Assembly: GCA_029202665.1 (NCBI GenBank)
Contig: CP119326.1
Location: 682,001 to 746,000 of the forward strand
Direction: 5' to 3'
Length of the DNA: 64,000 bases
Source of the DNA: Candidatus Brevundimonas colombiensis
Lineage (GTDB): Bacteria; Pseudomonadota; Alphaproteobacteria; Caulobacterales; Caulobacteraceae
The position numbers were made by a program, and so were the translations under genes. Position 1 is the first letter of the stretch. Every line of letters starts with the position of its first letter. Under the pieces are notes generated by a model. That model was not told the origin of the DNA. It ran no database searches and was given only the letters and a program-made list of their open reading frames with translations. This document shows, piece by piece, positions 8,457-18,272 of the stretch.

Positions 8457-10646
8457 TTGCGCGCCTCCTCCCCCTTTCGGAAACCGTCTTTGCGCCCGTT
8501 CGCTTTTTTCCTCGGCCTTCTGCTATTGCTGACGGCGGGCTCGGTTGGGGCCCAGCCGGTCGCCGGACCGGCGTCGGGCCAGGTCGCTTTCGGGCCGCAG
8601 CGGACCGAGCGGATCGAGGCCGAACTGGTGCCGATGTCGCAATGGGTCGCGCCGGGATCGACCACGGTGGTCGCCGTGCGCCAGAAAATCGCGCCCGGCT
8701 GGCACACCTACTGGCGCAATCCCGGCGACAGCGGCGGGGCGACCAGCCTGACCTGGACCCTGCCCCAGGGCGTGACGGCCGATCCCATCCTGTGGCCCCT
8801 GCCCGGTCGCCAGCGGCTGATTAGCCTGATGAACTACGGCTATTCGGGCGAGGTGTTTCTGCCGGTAGCGATCCATGCGCCCGCCTCGGCCCGGCCGGGC
8901 GAGATCCTGACCCTGACGACGGACGCGCTGTTTCTGGTGTGCAACGACCAGATGTGCGTGCCCCAACCGATGACCCTGTCGCTGGCCCTGCCGGTGCGCG
9001 ACGGCGCCGCACCCCTGGCCAGGCCCTGGGGCGCCCAGATCGAACGTCTGGTCGAGACCGCCCCGCGCCCGGCGGGCATAGAGGCCCGATTGACGGCCCA
9101 GGGTGGCCGACTGACCCTGACCGCGACCGGCGGGCCGCTGGCGGGCGGCGACGTGGGTCAGGCCTATTTCTATCCCTATGACGGCGACCGCATCGACCAT
9201 GCGGCGGCCCAGACCGGACAGGTCGGCCCCGACGGGCTGAGCCTGATCCTGACGCCCGGAAAGCGCGGCGCGGGCGGCCCCATGTCGGGCGTGCTGGCGA
9301 CCGACAGGGGCGCCTGGGAGATCGCGGCTCGACCCGGCCCCGTCCTGCCTGGCGCCGAAGGGCGCGGCGACCTGTCTCCGCTGGCGGAAACGGGCGAAAA
9401 GCCCACGGGCGGCGTCTGGACGTTCGTTCAGGCCCTGGGGCTGGCCCTGCTGGGCGGACTGGTTTTGAACCTTATGCCCTGCGTCTTCCCGGTGCTGGCG
9501 ATGAAGGCGGCGTCGCTGTCGGCGGCGGCGCACGATCCGCGACGGGCGCGCAGAGACGGTCTGGCCTTCACCGCCGGGGTGCTGGTCAGCTTCCTGATTC
9601 TGGCCGGCGGGCTTCTGGCGCTGCGGGCGGCGGGTCAGGCCGTGGGCTGGGGCTTTCAGCTTCAGTCGCCCGGCGTGGTCGCGGCCCTGGCCCTGATCAT
9701 GCTGCTGGTCGGGCTGAACCTGTCCGGGGTCTTCCATGTCGGGGCGGGGCTTCAGAACGCCGGGTCAGGTCCCTTGTCCCGCCTGCCCGGCGCGGCCGGC
9801 GCCTTCTTCACCGGGGTTCTGGCGGTCGTCGTGGCGGCGCCCTGCACCGCCCCCTTCATGGCGGCGGCCCTGGGCGCGGCCCTGGTGCTGGCCTGGCCGA
9901 TGGCGCTGGCGGTGTTCCTGATGCTGGGACTGGGTCTGGCCCTGCCCTATCTGGCGATCAGCTTGTCGCCCGGCCTGTTGTCGCGCCTGCCCCGTCCCGG
10001 CGCCTGGATGGCGCGGCTGAAGGGGGTGCTGGCCTTTCCGATGTACGGGGCGTCCCTGTGGCTGGTCTGGGTGTTCACCAGACAGGGCGGCGCGGACGCC
10101 CTGGGCCTGTTGCTGACGGCGGCCCTGTCGCTGGCCTTCGCCGCCTGGCTGGCGGGGCTGGCCCAGGAGGCGCGCCTTAAGGGGCGGCGACCGGTGATGG
10201 CGACCCTCTGCGCCATCATCGCCGGGGTTGCGGCGGCGGGACTGGCCGGGGTCGCGGCCGGCGCGGCGCGGACGGCGGATGCGGCGCCCCGCAGCGAATG
10301 CGGCGCGCTGGACGCCCAGCCCTGGTCGGCGGCGGCGGTGGCCCAGGCGACGGCCGCCGGACGACCGGTGTTGGTCAATCTGACGGCTGATTGGTGCGTG
10401 ATCTGCAAGATCAACGAACGCGCCGCCCTGTCGTCGCCGCGCGTCGTCCAGGCGGTGAAAAAGGCCGACGCCGTCTATCTGGTCGGAGACTGGACCCGCC
10501 GCGACGACGCCATCACCCGCGAGCTTCAGGCGCACGGCCGGTCGGGCGTGCCGCTGTATCTGCTCTATCGGCCGGGCCGGAGCGAGCCGGACATCCTGCC
10601 GCAACTGCTGACCGAAGGGGTTGTGATCGACGCGCTGAAACCCTGA
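8457..10646 (+). CDS. Protein-disulfide reductase, DsbD/ScsB-like
   Basis: A 729-residue inner-membrane protein that moves electrons from cytoplasmic thioredoxin to periplasmic thiol proteins. Order: signal peptide (to about residue 32), periplasmic N-terminal domain with the cysteine pair C162 and C167 (CNDQMC), a membrane core with C342 (NLMPCVFP) and C463 (APCTAPFM), and a C-terminal thioredoxin fold with the active pair C647-V-I-C650 (ADWCVICK). The long N-terminal domain resembles ScsB more than E. coli DsbD. The frame opens with TTG at 8457; another TTG about nine codons later is equally possible. Confidence 0.92.
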   Translation: MRASSPFRKPSLRPFAFFLGLLLLLTAGSVGAQPVAGPASGQVAFGPQRTERIEAELVPMSQWVAPGSTTVVAVRQKIAPGWHTYWRNPGDSGGATSLTWTLPQGVTADPILWPLPGRQRLISLMNYGYSGEVFLPVAIHAPASARPGEILTLTTDALFLVCNDQMCVPQPMTLSLALPVRDGAAPLARPWGAQIERLVETAPRPAGIEARLTAQGGRLTLTATGGPLAGGDVGQAYFYPYDGDRIDHAAAQTGQVGPDGLSLILTPGKRGAGGPMSGVLATDRGAWEIAARPGPVLPGAEGRGDLSPLAETGEKPTGGVWTFVQALGLALLGGLVLNLMPCVFPVLAMKAASLSAAAHDPRRARRDGLAFTAGVLVSFLILAGGLLALRAAGQAVGWGFQLQSPGVVAALALIMLLVGLNLSGVFHVGAGLQNAGSGPLSRLPGAAGAFFTGVLAVVVAAPCTAPFMAAALGAALVLAWPMALAVFLMLGLGLALPYLAISLSPGLLSRLPRPGAWMARLKGVLAFPMYGASLWLVWVFTRQGGADALGLLLTAALSLAFAAWLAGLAQEARLKGRRPVMATLCAIIAGVAAAGLAGVAAGAARTADAAPRSECGALDAQPWSAAAVAQATAAGRPVLVNLTADWCVICKINERAALSSPRVVQAVKKADAVYLVGDWTRRDDAITRELQAHGRSGVPLYLLYRPGRSEPDILPQLLTEGVVIDALKP

Positions 10647-10649
10647 GGC

Positions 10650-11561
10650 TCAGGACAGGAAGCGCCGCACCGCCGTCAGGAACGGCCCCGGCTGTTCGAT
10701 CATGACCTGGTGCCCCGCGCCTTCGATCCGCTCGAACCGGGGCGGGTGGCGAAGTCCCTGAAAGCCGTAGCGATACAGCCCCTCCAGCCGGTTGCGCGGA
10801 TTCTCGGGATCGCGCGTCCAACCATAGACCACCGTCACCGGGGCCGTGATCTCAGCCAGACGCGGGCGCAGATCGACGGTCAGGGCCTCGTACAGGCCCT
10901 GGGCCAAGACGCGACGATCCCCACCCTGAAGCCCCAGGCCCTGAAACACCATATCGCCGGCCAGACCCATGTCCACGCCAAGGGTCGCCGCTTGGCTCTT
11001 CAGGGCCTGATCGCCGAACAGCAGCAGGGCCTGATAACCCAGCCGGGCCAGCGGCTCGACCTGGGCCGAAGTGGCGCGCGAATCGACCAGCGACGGGAAG
11101 AAGGGCGAGGAGTCGACCACCATCACCCGCCCCACGCCGTCGCCCATGCCGGCGGCGACGCGCAGGGCGATCTGGCCGCCCAACGAATGACCGATCAGGG
11201 CCGGATGCACCAGGCCCTGCTGACGGATATAGCGTTCGATCTCGGCCGCCGCCGGACCGGCCAGACCGCCGTTGGCGTTGCCCTCGATCGCCGTGTCGCC
11301 GAAGCCGCGCAGGGTGATCAGATGCACCCGATAGCGATCCTGAAGCCGGTCCGCCGTCGAGCGCCAGGCTGCGCCGGTCGAGCCCAGCCCTGGAATGAAG
11401 ACGACGTCCGGCCCCGAGCCGCGCGTCTCCACGATGATCCGGTCAGAGACGAAGACCGGCGGCGACGCCGGCGCAGGCGCAGGCGTCTGGGGCCGCGCCT
11501 GGACGGCGGCGGGGACGAGCAGGAACAGGCAGGCGGCGAAGGCGGCGAACAAGCGGATCAT
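10650..11561 (-). CDS. Secreted alpha/beta hydrolase
   Basis: A 303-residue protein with a clear signal peptide (MIRLFAAFAACLFLLVPAAVQA). The alpha/beta-hydrolase core shows an oxyanion segment VFIPGLGSTGAAW, the nucleophile elbow GHSLGG and a late GAGHQVMIEQP containing the catalytic histidine. The acid residue is probably in the strand before YGWTRDPENP. The substrate is unknown. It is convergent with the DsbD-like gene, the stop codons being three bases apart. Confidence 0.88.
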   Translation of the reverse strand: MIRLFAAFAACLFLLVPAAVQARPQTPAPAPASPPVFVSDRIIVETRGSGPDVVFIPGLGSTGAAWRSTADRLQDRYRVHLITLRGFGDTAIEGNANGGLAGPAAAEIERYIRQQGLVHPALIGHSLGGQIALRVAAGMGDGVGRVMVVDSSPFFPSLVDSRATSAQVEPLARLGYQALLLFGDQALKSQAATLGVDMGLAGDMVFQGLGLQGGDRRVLAQGLYEALTVDLRPRLAEITAPVTVVYGWTRDPENPRNRLEGLYRYGFQGLRHPPRFERIEGAGHQVMIEQPGPFLTAVRRFLS

Positions 11562-11612
11562 GGTTCTCGCCTAACGCCCGATCACGGCGATCGGTTGACG
11601 ATGGGCGCGCGC

Positions 11613-12401
<789 letters not shown>

Positions 12402-12460
12402 GGTCGGTCTCCTTTGACGACGGTCATACAGGGGCGCGGTCGGGCGATCCAGCGCGCGGT

Positions 12461-12904
12461 CTAGCGACGCGGCATCAGGGCCAGGGTCAGGGCCGCGCGC
12501 GCCAGCTCGACGACCACGACCATGGCCAGCAGCAGATTGGCGGCGATCACCTGGCCGCGCGCGCCCGACAGGTCCAGCGTCCAGCCGAACACCGAGGACA
12601 GGGCCAGAACCAGGGCCGAGATCAGGATCAGGCCGACCAGCAGCATCAGGGCGACATGACCCGCCTTCAGCGCCGCCTGCAGCGTCGGCCCGTCGTCCAG
12701 CGCCCGCGCACGGCGACGAAACAGCCGCGCGATCAGGCCGGTGGCGGCGGCCTCGGCCACGGCGGCGACGATCAGGGCCGCCACGAACCACCAGACCAGG
12801 CCGCTCAGGTCGCCGCTGCGCAGGCCCTGGACGAAGTGGACGAAATAGGCGCCCCAGACCAGGACGCCGACCACCAGACTGATCCAGAGATGGATTTTGC
12901 GCAT
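12461..12904 (-). CDS. Four-helix inner-membrane protein of unknown function
   Basis: A 147-residue protein with about four membrane helices: IHLWISLVVGVLVWGAYFVH, WWFVAALIVAAVAEAAATG, GHVALMLLVGLILISALVLAL and AANLLLAMVVVVELARAA. A basic loop RLFRRRARA lies between helices 2 and 3. I do not recognise a named family. It starts five bases after the mutM stop and is in the same direction, so it is probably co-transcribed with mutM, although no functional link to DNA repair is evident. Confidence 0.7.
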   Translation of the reverse strand: MRKIHLWISLVVGVLVWGAYFVHFVQGLRSGDLSGLVWWFVAALIVAAVAEAAATGLIARLFRRRARALDDGPTLQAALKAGHVALMLLVGLILISALVLALSSVFGWTLDLSGARGQVIAANLLLAMVVVVELARAALTLALMPRR

Positions 12905-12909
12905 CGTGA

Positions 12910-13773
12910 TTACGCCTTCTGGCAGGAGGGGCAGTAGAAGGTGGAGCGGCCGCCCTGGACGATCCGGGCGACGACGCCGGTGCATTTCTCACCGCGACAC
13001 GGCTCGCCCTCGCGACCGTAGACGTCGAAGCGGTGCTGGAAATAACCCTGGCCGCCCTCGGCGTTGGCGAAGTCGCGCAAGGTCGAGCCGCCCGCCGCGA
13101 TGGCGTCGTTCAGCACATTTCTGACTTCGCTCGCCAAACGCTCCAGCCGCGCCTTCGACAGCGATCCGGCCGCGACCAGAGGCGAGATGCGCGCGCGATA
13201 CAGCGCCTCGCACACATAGATATTGCCGAGGCCTGCGACGATCCGCTGATCCAGCAGACTGACCTTGATGTTCTGTTTCTTGCCGGCGAAGGCCTCGATC
13301 AGATGAGCGCCGGAAAAGCCGTTGCCCAGGGGCTCCGGGCCCAGACCCGCGAACCAGGGATGGGCCTCGATCTGGTCGGTCGCGACCAGGCCCATGAAGC
13401 CGAACCGGCGTGCGTCGGCGTAACCGATGCGGGTCGCCGAGGCCTCGCGGATGGCGCAGCCGCTGAAATGTTCGTGCTTGCCCGCGATGGGCGCCGCCTC
13501 CTCGAACTCGCCCAGCAGCGCGCCGTCCAGGGTGAACCGGCCGGTCATGCCCAGGTGAGTGATCCAGGTCTCGCCGGTCGACAGAGGCATGAGCAGATAT
13601 TTGGCCCGCCGGTCGATCCGCAGCACGGTCGCCCCGTCCAGCCGCTCCACGAACCGATCGGGAAAGGGGAAACGCAGGTCCGGGCGGTTGATCCTGACGC
13701 GCGACAGACGCGCGCCCTCCAGCACCGGCGTCAGGCCGCGTCGTACGGTTTCGACCTCGGGAAGTTCGGGCAT
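12910..13773 (-). CDS. mutM: Formamidopyrimidine-DNA glycosylase (Fpg)
   Basis: A 287-residue bifunctional DNA glycosylase/AP lyase that removes 8-oxoguanine and ring-opened purines. The N-terminus MPELPEVETVRRGL supplies the catalytic Pro (first after Met removal) and the following Glu. The middle QNIKVSLLDQRIVAGLGNIY is the helix-two-turn-helix. The C-terminal zinc finger is complete: CRGEKC, then FYCPSC at the very end. Length and ends match the family exactly. A small membrane-protein gene follows five bases later. Confidence 0.97.
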   Translation of the reverse strand: MPELPEVETVRRGLTPVLEGARLSRVRINRPDLRFPFPDRFVERLDGATVLRIDRRAKYLLMPLSTGETWITHLGMTGRFTLDGALLGEFEEAAPIAGKHEHFSGCAIREASATRIGYADARRFGFMGLVATDQIEAHPWFAGLGPEPLGNGFSGAHLIEAFAGKKQNIKVSLLDQRIVAGLGNIYVCEALYRARISPLVAAGSLSKARLERLASEVRNVLNDAIAAGGSTLRDFANAEGGQGYFQHRFDVYGREGEPCRGEKCTGVVARIVQGGRSTFYCPSCQKA

Positions 13774-13927
13774 GGCGTTCGGTCCTAGTCGTTCCGGCGG
13801 CCGGGGCCAAGCGGCTCTATCGCCGCCGATAAGAAAGCTTCACCGCAAGGCCGTCTCGTCGCCATGGATTTCACATCTGGACGACACGCATCTGGGGCAA
13901 ACAGCAGGCATCGCGTTCGGGGGAACG

Positions 13928-14722
13928 ATGTCCGAAACCACCTTGGCCCGTCCCGTCCACGCGCCGCCTCGGGCCCGTGCGCCCCTGGTTCGAAAGGGCG
14001 CGCGCCGCTGGCGTCTAGGCCCGGACGGCGGCGCCATCCTGGCCGCGACGGCCATACTGGCGCTGACCGCCGGCTTCCTGCTGTTTCCCGGCGTCGACAT
14101 CGCGGTCAGCCATCTGTTCTACCGGCCCCAGGCCGGCTTCTTCCTGGGCGGCGACCCGGTGCTGAAGGCGCTGCGCAGAAGTTCGACCCTGGTCATCGGC
14201 CTGATGCTGCTGGGCGCCCTTGGGCGGATGCTCTGGGTCTGGGGTCGAGGCCGGCCATGGGGCGATGCGGCGCGCCGCGCGCTGTTCGTCGTATCGGCCC
14301 TGGCGCTCGGGCCGGGGCTGACGATCAATCTGGTGTTCAAGGAACTGTGGGGTCGCGCCCGGCCCGTCCAGATCGAAGCCTTTGGCGGTGACGCCGTTTT
14401 CACCCCGGCCTGGATGTTCAGCGACGCCTGCCGCTCCAACTGCTCCTTTGTTTCGGGCGAGGGCGCCGGCGCGGCATGGATGGTCGGGGCCGTCCTGGTT
14501 CTGACGCCGGCGCAATGGGGGCCCGTGGTCGTCCCCTTGGCGATCGCCTACGCCTTCGCCCTGTCGATGAACCGCCTGGCCTTCGGCGGGCATTTCCTGT
14601 CCGACATCCTTCTGTCCTGGGGGCTGACGGCCATGATCATGTTGGCGCTCCACCGCATGACCTTCACCCGGCGCAGCCCGGATCGAAGGCGGGTCTGGCG
14701 CGCGCGGACCCTGCCGGCCTGA
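13928..14722 (+). CDS. PAP2 superfamily membrane phosphatase
   Basis: A 264-residue inner-membrane protein with several helices. Motif 1 is K138-x6-R145-P146 (KELWGRARP). Motif 3 is NRLAFGGHFLSD, with the histidine nucleophile and the aspartate. Motif 2, usually PSGH, is V175-S-G-E178-G, so the usual histidine is glutamate. Family members remove phosphates from lipids such as undecaprenyl pyrophosphate or lipid A. The sequence between motifs 1 and 2 (FTPAWMFSDACRSNCSF) resembles alphaproteobacterial LpxE/LpxF-like proteins. The start at 13928 is chosen because upstream in-frame residues are antisense to mutM. Confidence 0.85.
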   Translation: MSETTLARPVHAPPRARAPLVRKGARRWRLGPDGGAILAATAILALTAGFLLFPGVDIAVSHLFYRPQAGFFLGGDPVLKALRRSSTLVIGLMLLGALGRMLWVWGRGRPWGDAARRALFVVSALALGPGLTINLVFKELWGRARPVQIEAFGGDAVFTPAWMFSDACRSNCSFVSGEGAGAAWMVGAVLVLTPAQWGPVVVPLAIAYAFALSMNRLAFGGHFLSDILLSWGLTAMIMLALHRMTFTRRSPDRRRVWRARTLPA

Positions 14723-14810
14723 CGGCCGCTTTCGCCTCTCCGCGTCGTGCGCCCTGTTGCCGCCTGCGACATAATGCGCTTACGGTCCGGCCGAACGTGG
14801 GACCCCATCT

Positions 14811-16862
14811 ATGACAGACGCCTCCGCCGCCCCGAAAGGTCGGCTTGAACTGACGCTCCGCGCCCTGGTGCTGGGCTGCCTGCTGGCGGTGATCTTCACC
14901 GCCGCCAACACCTATCTGGGGCTGCTGGTCGGCCTGACCTTCGCCTCGGCCATTCCGGCTGCGGTGATCTCCATGGCCATGCTGCGGGCCTTCCGCACCT
15001 CGACCATCTGGGAGAATATGACCGTCCAGACCGTGGCCTCGGTCGGCGGCGCCATGAGTTCGATCATCTTCGTCCTGCCGGGCCTGGTGATGATCGGCTG
15101 GTGGCTGGAGTTTCCGTTCTGGCAGTCGGTGGCCATCTGCATCCTGGGCGGCGTCCTGGGCGTCACCTTCTCCATTCCGCTGCGTCGCGCGCTGGTCGTC
15201 AACGGCGGCCTGCCCTACCCCGAAGGCGTCGCCGCCGCCGAGGTGCTGAAGGTCGGTTCGCGCGGGGCCGAACAGACCGAAAGCGCGGTTCGCGAAAACA
15301 AGTCCGGTTTGTGGGTCGTGGTCGCGGGCGCCGTAGTCTCGGCCGGTTACGCCCTGCTTGTGGCGGGCCGGGTGTTCGCCGGCGAGGCGGCCAAATTCTT
15401 CAAACTGCCCGCCGCGCTGGGCGGCGGTGCGACCGGCATGGGCTTTGGCATGCAGTTCGCCCTGCTGGGCGCCGGCCATCTGATCGGCCTGACCGTCGGT
15501 CTGGCGCAACTGTTCGGCCTGGTGCTGGCCTGGGCCATCGCCGTGCCGATCCTGACCAGCCCGGACACCGTCGCCTGGCTGACGGCGCACGGCATCCCTT
15601 CCATCGCCTCGACCCTGCCCGCCGGCGTTCCGGCCGAGGAACTGGCCACCACGGTCTGGGCGCGCGAGGTCCGCTTCATGGGGGCCGGCGTCATCGGCGT
15701 GGCCGCCATCTGGACCCTGATCAAACTGGCGGGTCCGCTGATCGGCGGCCTGACTTCGGCGCTCGCCGCCAACGCCCGCCGGTCGCACGGCGAGATGCTG
15801 GAACGGACGGAACAGGACCTGCCGATCAAGCTGGTCGGCGCGGTCTCGGTCGCCTCTTTGGTCGGCATCGCCGGTCTGTTGGCGTGGTTCGCCCAGAGCG
15901 CGCCCGCGCTGGCGTCCTCGACCCCGCTGCTGGTGATCGGCGGACTGGTCTATGTGGTGCTGATCGGTTTCGCGGTCGCGGCCATCTGCGGCTACATGGC
16001 CGGTCTGATCGGCTCATCCAACAGCCCCGTGTCGGGCGTCGGCATCCTGGCCGTGGTCATCGCCTCCCTGCTGATGCTGGGCGTCATGGCGATCGCGGGC
16101 GTGCCGGCCGATCCGTCGATCATCGCCTTCGCCCTGATCGTGACGGCGGTGGTCTTCGCCGTCGCCGTCATCGCAAACGACAACCTCCAGGACCTGAAGA
16201 CCGGCCAGCTGGTCGAGGCCACGCCGTGGCGCCAGCAGGTCGCGTTGATCGTCGGCGTCGGCGCCGGCGCCCTGGTGATCCCCTTCATCCTGAACCTCTT
16301 GAACCAGGCCTTCGGCTTCGAAGGCGGCCCGCCCGCCATCGTCGAAGGCGCCAAGACCCTGGCGGCGCCCCAGGCGACCCTGATCTCGGCCCTTGCGCGC
16401 GGCGTCATCGGCGGCGACCTGCGCTGGGACCTGATCGGCCTGGGCGCGGTGATCGGCGCGGTGATCATCGTGCTGGACGCGGTGGTCTCCAAGGCCACCA
16501 ACGGCAAGGTCAAGCTGCCGCCGCTCGCCGTCGGCATCGGCTTCTATCTGCCGGCCGCCGTGACGACCATGCTGGTGATCGGCGCGGTCTGCGGCTGGAT
16601 CTATGACAAGGCCGTCTCCAGCACCCGCTACGCCGATGTGGCGCGCCGGATGGGCGTGCTGCTGGCCTCGGGCCTGATCGTGGGCGAGAGCCTGTTCGGC
16701 GTCTTCACCGCCGGCGTGATCGTGGCGACCAGGGACGACGCGCCCTTCGCCATGCTGCCGGCCGATTCGACCTGGCCGGCCATGCTGGCGGGGATCATCG
16801 GCTTCGCCGCGGCGGTGTTCGGTCTGTACGCCTGGACGCGGAGCCGCGCCCAGAAGGTCTAG
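14811..16862 (+). CDS. OPT-family oligopeptide transporter
   Basis: A 683-residue inner-membrane protein with about fifteen hydrophobic segments. The N-terminus ELTLRALVLGCLLAVIFTAANTYLGL and the segment SIIFVLPGLVMIG match the bacterial branch of the oligopeptide transporter family. These are thought to be proton-coupled importers of short peptides or metal-peptide conjugates; the actual substrate is unknown here. The C-terminus overlaps the convergent NTPase gene by four bases. Confidence 0.92.
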   Translation: MTDASAAPKGRLELTLRALVLGCLLAVIFTAANTYLGLLVGLTFASAIPAAVISMAMLRAFRTSTIWENMTVQTVASVGGAMSSIIFVLPGLVMIGWWLEFPFWQSVAICILGGVLGVTFSIPLRRALVVNGGLPYPEGVAAAEVLKVGSRGAEQTESAVRENKSGLWVVVAGAVVSAGYALLVAGRVFAGEAAKFFKLPAALGGGATGMGFGMQFALLGAGHLIGLTVGLAQLFGLVLAWAIAVPILTSPDTVAWLTAHGIPSIASTLPAGVPAEELATTVWAREVRFMGAGVIGVAAIWTLIKLAGPLIGGLTSALAANARRSHGEMLERTEQDLPIKLVGAVSVASLVGIAGLLAWFAQSAPALASSTPLLVIGGLVYVVLIGFAVAAICGYMAGLIGSSNSPVSGVGILAVVIASLLMLGVMAIAGVPADPSIIAFALIVTAVVFAVAVIANDNLQDLKTGQLVEATPWRQQVALIVGVGAGALVIPFILNLLNQAFGFEGGPPAIVEGAKTLAAPQATLISALARGVIGGDLRWDLIGLGAVIGAVIIVLDAVVSKATNGKVKLPPLAVGIGFYLPAAVTTMLVIGAVCGWIYDKAVSSTRYADVARRMGVLLASGLIVGESLFGVFTAGVIVATRDDAPFAMLPADSTWPAMLAGIIGFAAAVFGLYAWTRSRAQKV

Positions 16863-17401
16863 GTTCGACCCAGGTCGATCCGGTCCAAAACGAAGGCGAC
16901 CCGCTCCGCGATGGTCGCCTTCGGCAATTCTACGAGTTCGTAGTCATAGTTTGGATAGACGCGGACCATGGCGGCGAAGGTCCGTTCGGCCTCTTCGAAG
17001 TCCTGTCGTCGTTCCGCGTCCTGACCGAAGATTTCGGGCCAGGGCGGGGCGATGAAGACCCTGGGATGATAGCGCAGGGTGCGAGCGGCCTGATCCGCTT
17101 CTTTCGACACCGGCAGCTTGCACAGCGTCAGATAGCCGACCACGTCAGGCACGCCTCGATCATGAAAGGTCAGCCTCCCATTTCTCTGACTGCGGCCATG
17201 CGCGGCGATGTCGTGGTCCAGCATCTTTTGGGCGAACAGGGCGCGATCCCGCCAGGGCAAGGCCTCGCCGCCCCGTTTCTGTTCCTCGCCGATGATGGCC
17301 CGACCAGCCTCGGGTTCGACCGCATACCCCGCCTGCGCCAAGGCTTCGAGCAAGGAGGTCTTGCCCGACCCAGGCCCGCCCGTCAGCACCACGCCGGTCA
17401 T
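16859..17401 (-). CDS. P-loop NTPase (AAA_28-like), function unknown
   Basis: A 180-residue cytoplasmic protein. Residues 8-16 (GGPGSGKTS) are the Walker A loop. FHDRGVPDVVGYL resembles the Walker B/acceptor segment of small predicted ATP-binding kinases that phosphorylate nucleosides or nucleotides. The family has no agreed function. It overlaps the upstream ubiG gene by four bases (ATGA), so the pair is translationally coupled. A role in ubiquinone metabolism is only inferred from that coupling. Confidence 0.8.
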   Translation of the reverse strand: MTGVVLTGGPGSGKTSLLEALAQAGYAVEPEAGRAIIGEEQKRGGEALPWRDRALFAQKMLDHDIAAHGRSQRNGRLTFHDRGVPDVVGYLTLCKLPVSKEADQAARTLRYHPRVFIAPPWPEIFGQDAERRQDFEEAERTFAAMVRVYPNYDYELVELPKATIAERVAFVLDRIDLGRT

Positions 17402-18216
17402 GCGTTTCTGGTCGCGACCATCATATAGTTGATCCCCGCATCGTCCGACTGACTCCAGCGGTCGTTCAGCGGGTCGTAGTTCAGACCATAGGGACCTTCG
17501 ACCGTCACCGGCTCGGCGGACAGCATGGCGCGGATCTCGTCGGGCTTCAGGAACTGGCGCCAGTCGTGCGTGCCGGCCGGGACCCAGCGCAGGACGTATT
17601 CGGCGGCGACCTTGCCCAGGGCCAGCGATTTCAGCGTGCGGTTCAGCGTGGCGACCATCATCACCCCGCCGGGCCTGACCAGGCGCGAGCAGGCGCGCGC
17701 AAAGCCCTCCGGGTCGGCGACGTGTTCGATCACCTCCATCGTCAGCACGACGTCGAAGGGGCCGGCGCCCTCGGCCTCGATCTGTTCGACCGTGGCGGCG
17801 CGATAGGCGATGTCCAGCCCGACCATCTCGGCATGGGCCCGCGCGGTGCCGATGTTCTCGCTGGAGGCGTCGATGGCGGAAACCGCGAACCCCATCCGCC
17901 GCATCGGCTCGGCGATCAGTCCGCCGCCGCAGCCCACGTCCAGCAGGGTCAGCCCCTCGAACGGACGGATCGCATTGGGATCACGGCCCAGCCGCGCGCA
18001 CAGCTGTTCGCGGATCAGTTTCAGCCGCGCCGGATTGAACCGGTGCAGCGGCGCGAACGGCCCGCGCGAATCCCACCATTCCGCCGCCTGGGCCGAGAAG
18101 CGGGCGACGTCGGCGGGGTCGATCGATGCGCCGAACGCGCTTTCGGACGAATTTTGCGAAAAACCCTGCCCCGAACGGGGTAGGCGAGGCGAGGCGGCGC
18201 CGTTAGAAGCGGTCAT
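17398..18216 (-). CDS. ubiG: Bifunctional ubiquinone O-methyltransferase UbiG
   Basis: A 272-residue class I SAM-dependent methyltransferase. It methylates both hydroxyl groups of the ubiquinone ring. The sequence FSAQAAEWWDSRGPFAPLHRFNP is diagnostic for UbiG. The SAM-binding motif LLDVGCGGGL is at 91-100, and TMEVIEHVADPEGF and PGGVMMVATLNRTLKS are the later motifs. The start at 18216 gives an N-terminus about 30 residues longer than E. coli UbiG, and the first 30 residues are low in conserved character. It is divergent from lysC, with 56 bp between the starts. Confidence 0.95.
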   Translation of the reverse strand: MTASNGAASPRLPRSGQGFSQNSSESAFGASIDPADVARFSAQAAEWWDSRGPFAPLHRFNPARLKLIREQLCARLGRDPNAIRPFEGLTLLDVGCGGGLIAEPMRRMGFAVSAIDASSENIGTARAHAEMVGLDIAYRAATVEQIEAEGAGPFDVVLTMEVIEHVADPEGFARACSRLVRPGGVMMVATLNRTLKSLALGKVAAEYVLRWVPAGTHDWRQFLKPDEIRAMLSAEPVTVEGPYGLNYDPLNDRWSQSDDAGINYMMVATRNA

Positions 18217-18272
18217 GACGCGAGGGATGGACCTTTGCGGCCTTTCACGCAAGCAGGGGGCGAAACGCCACG

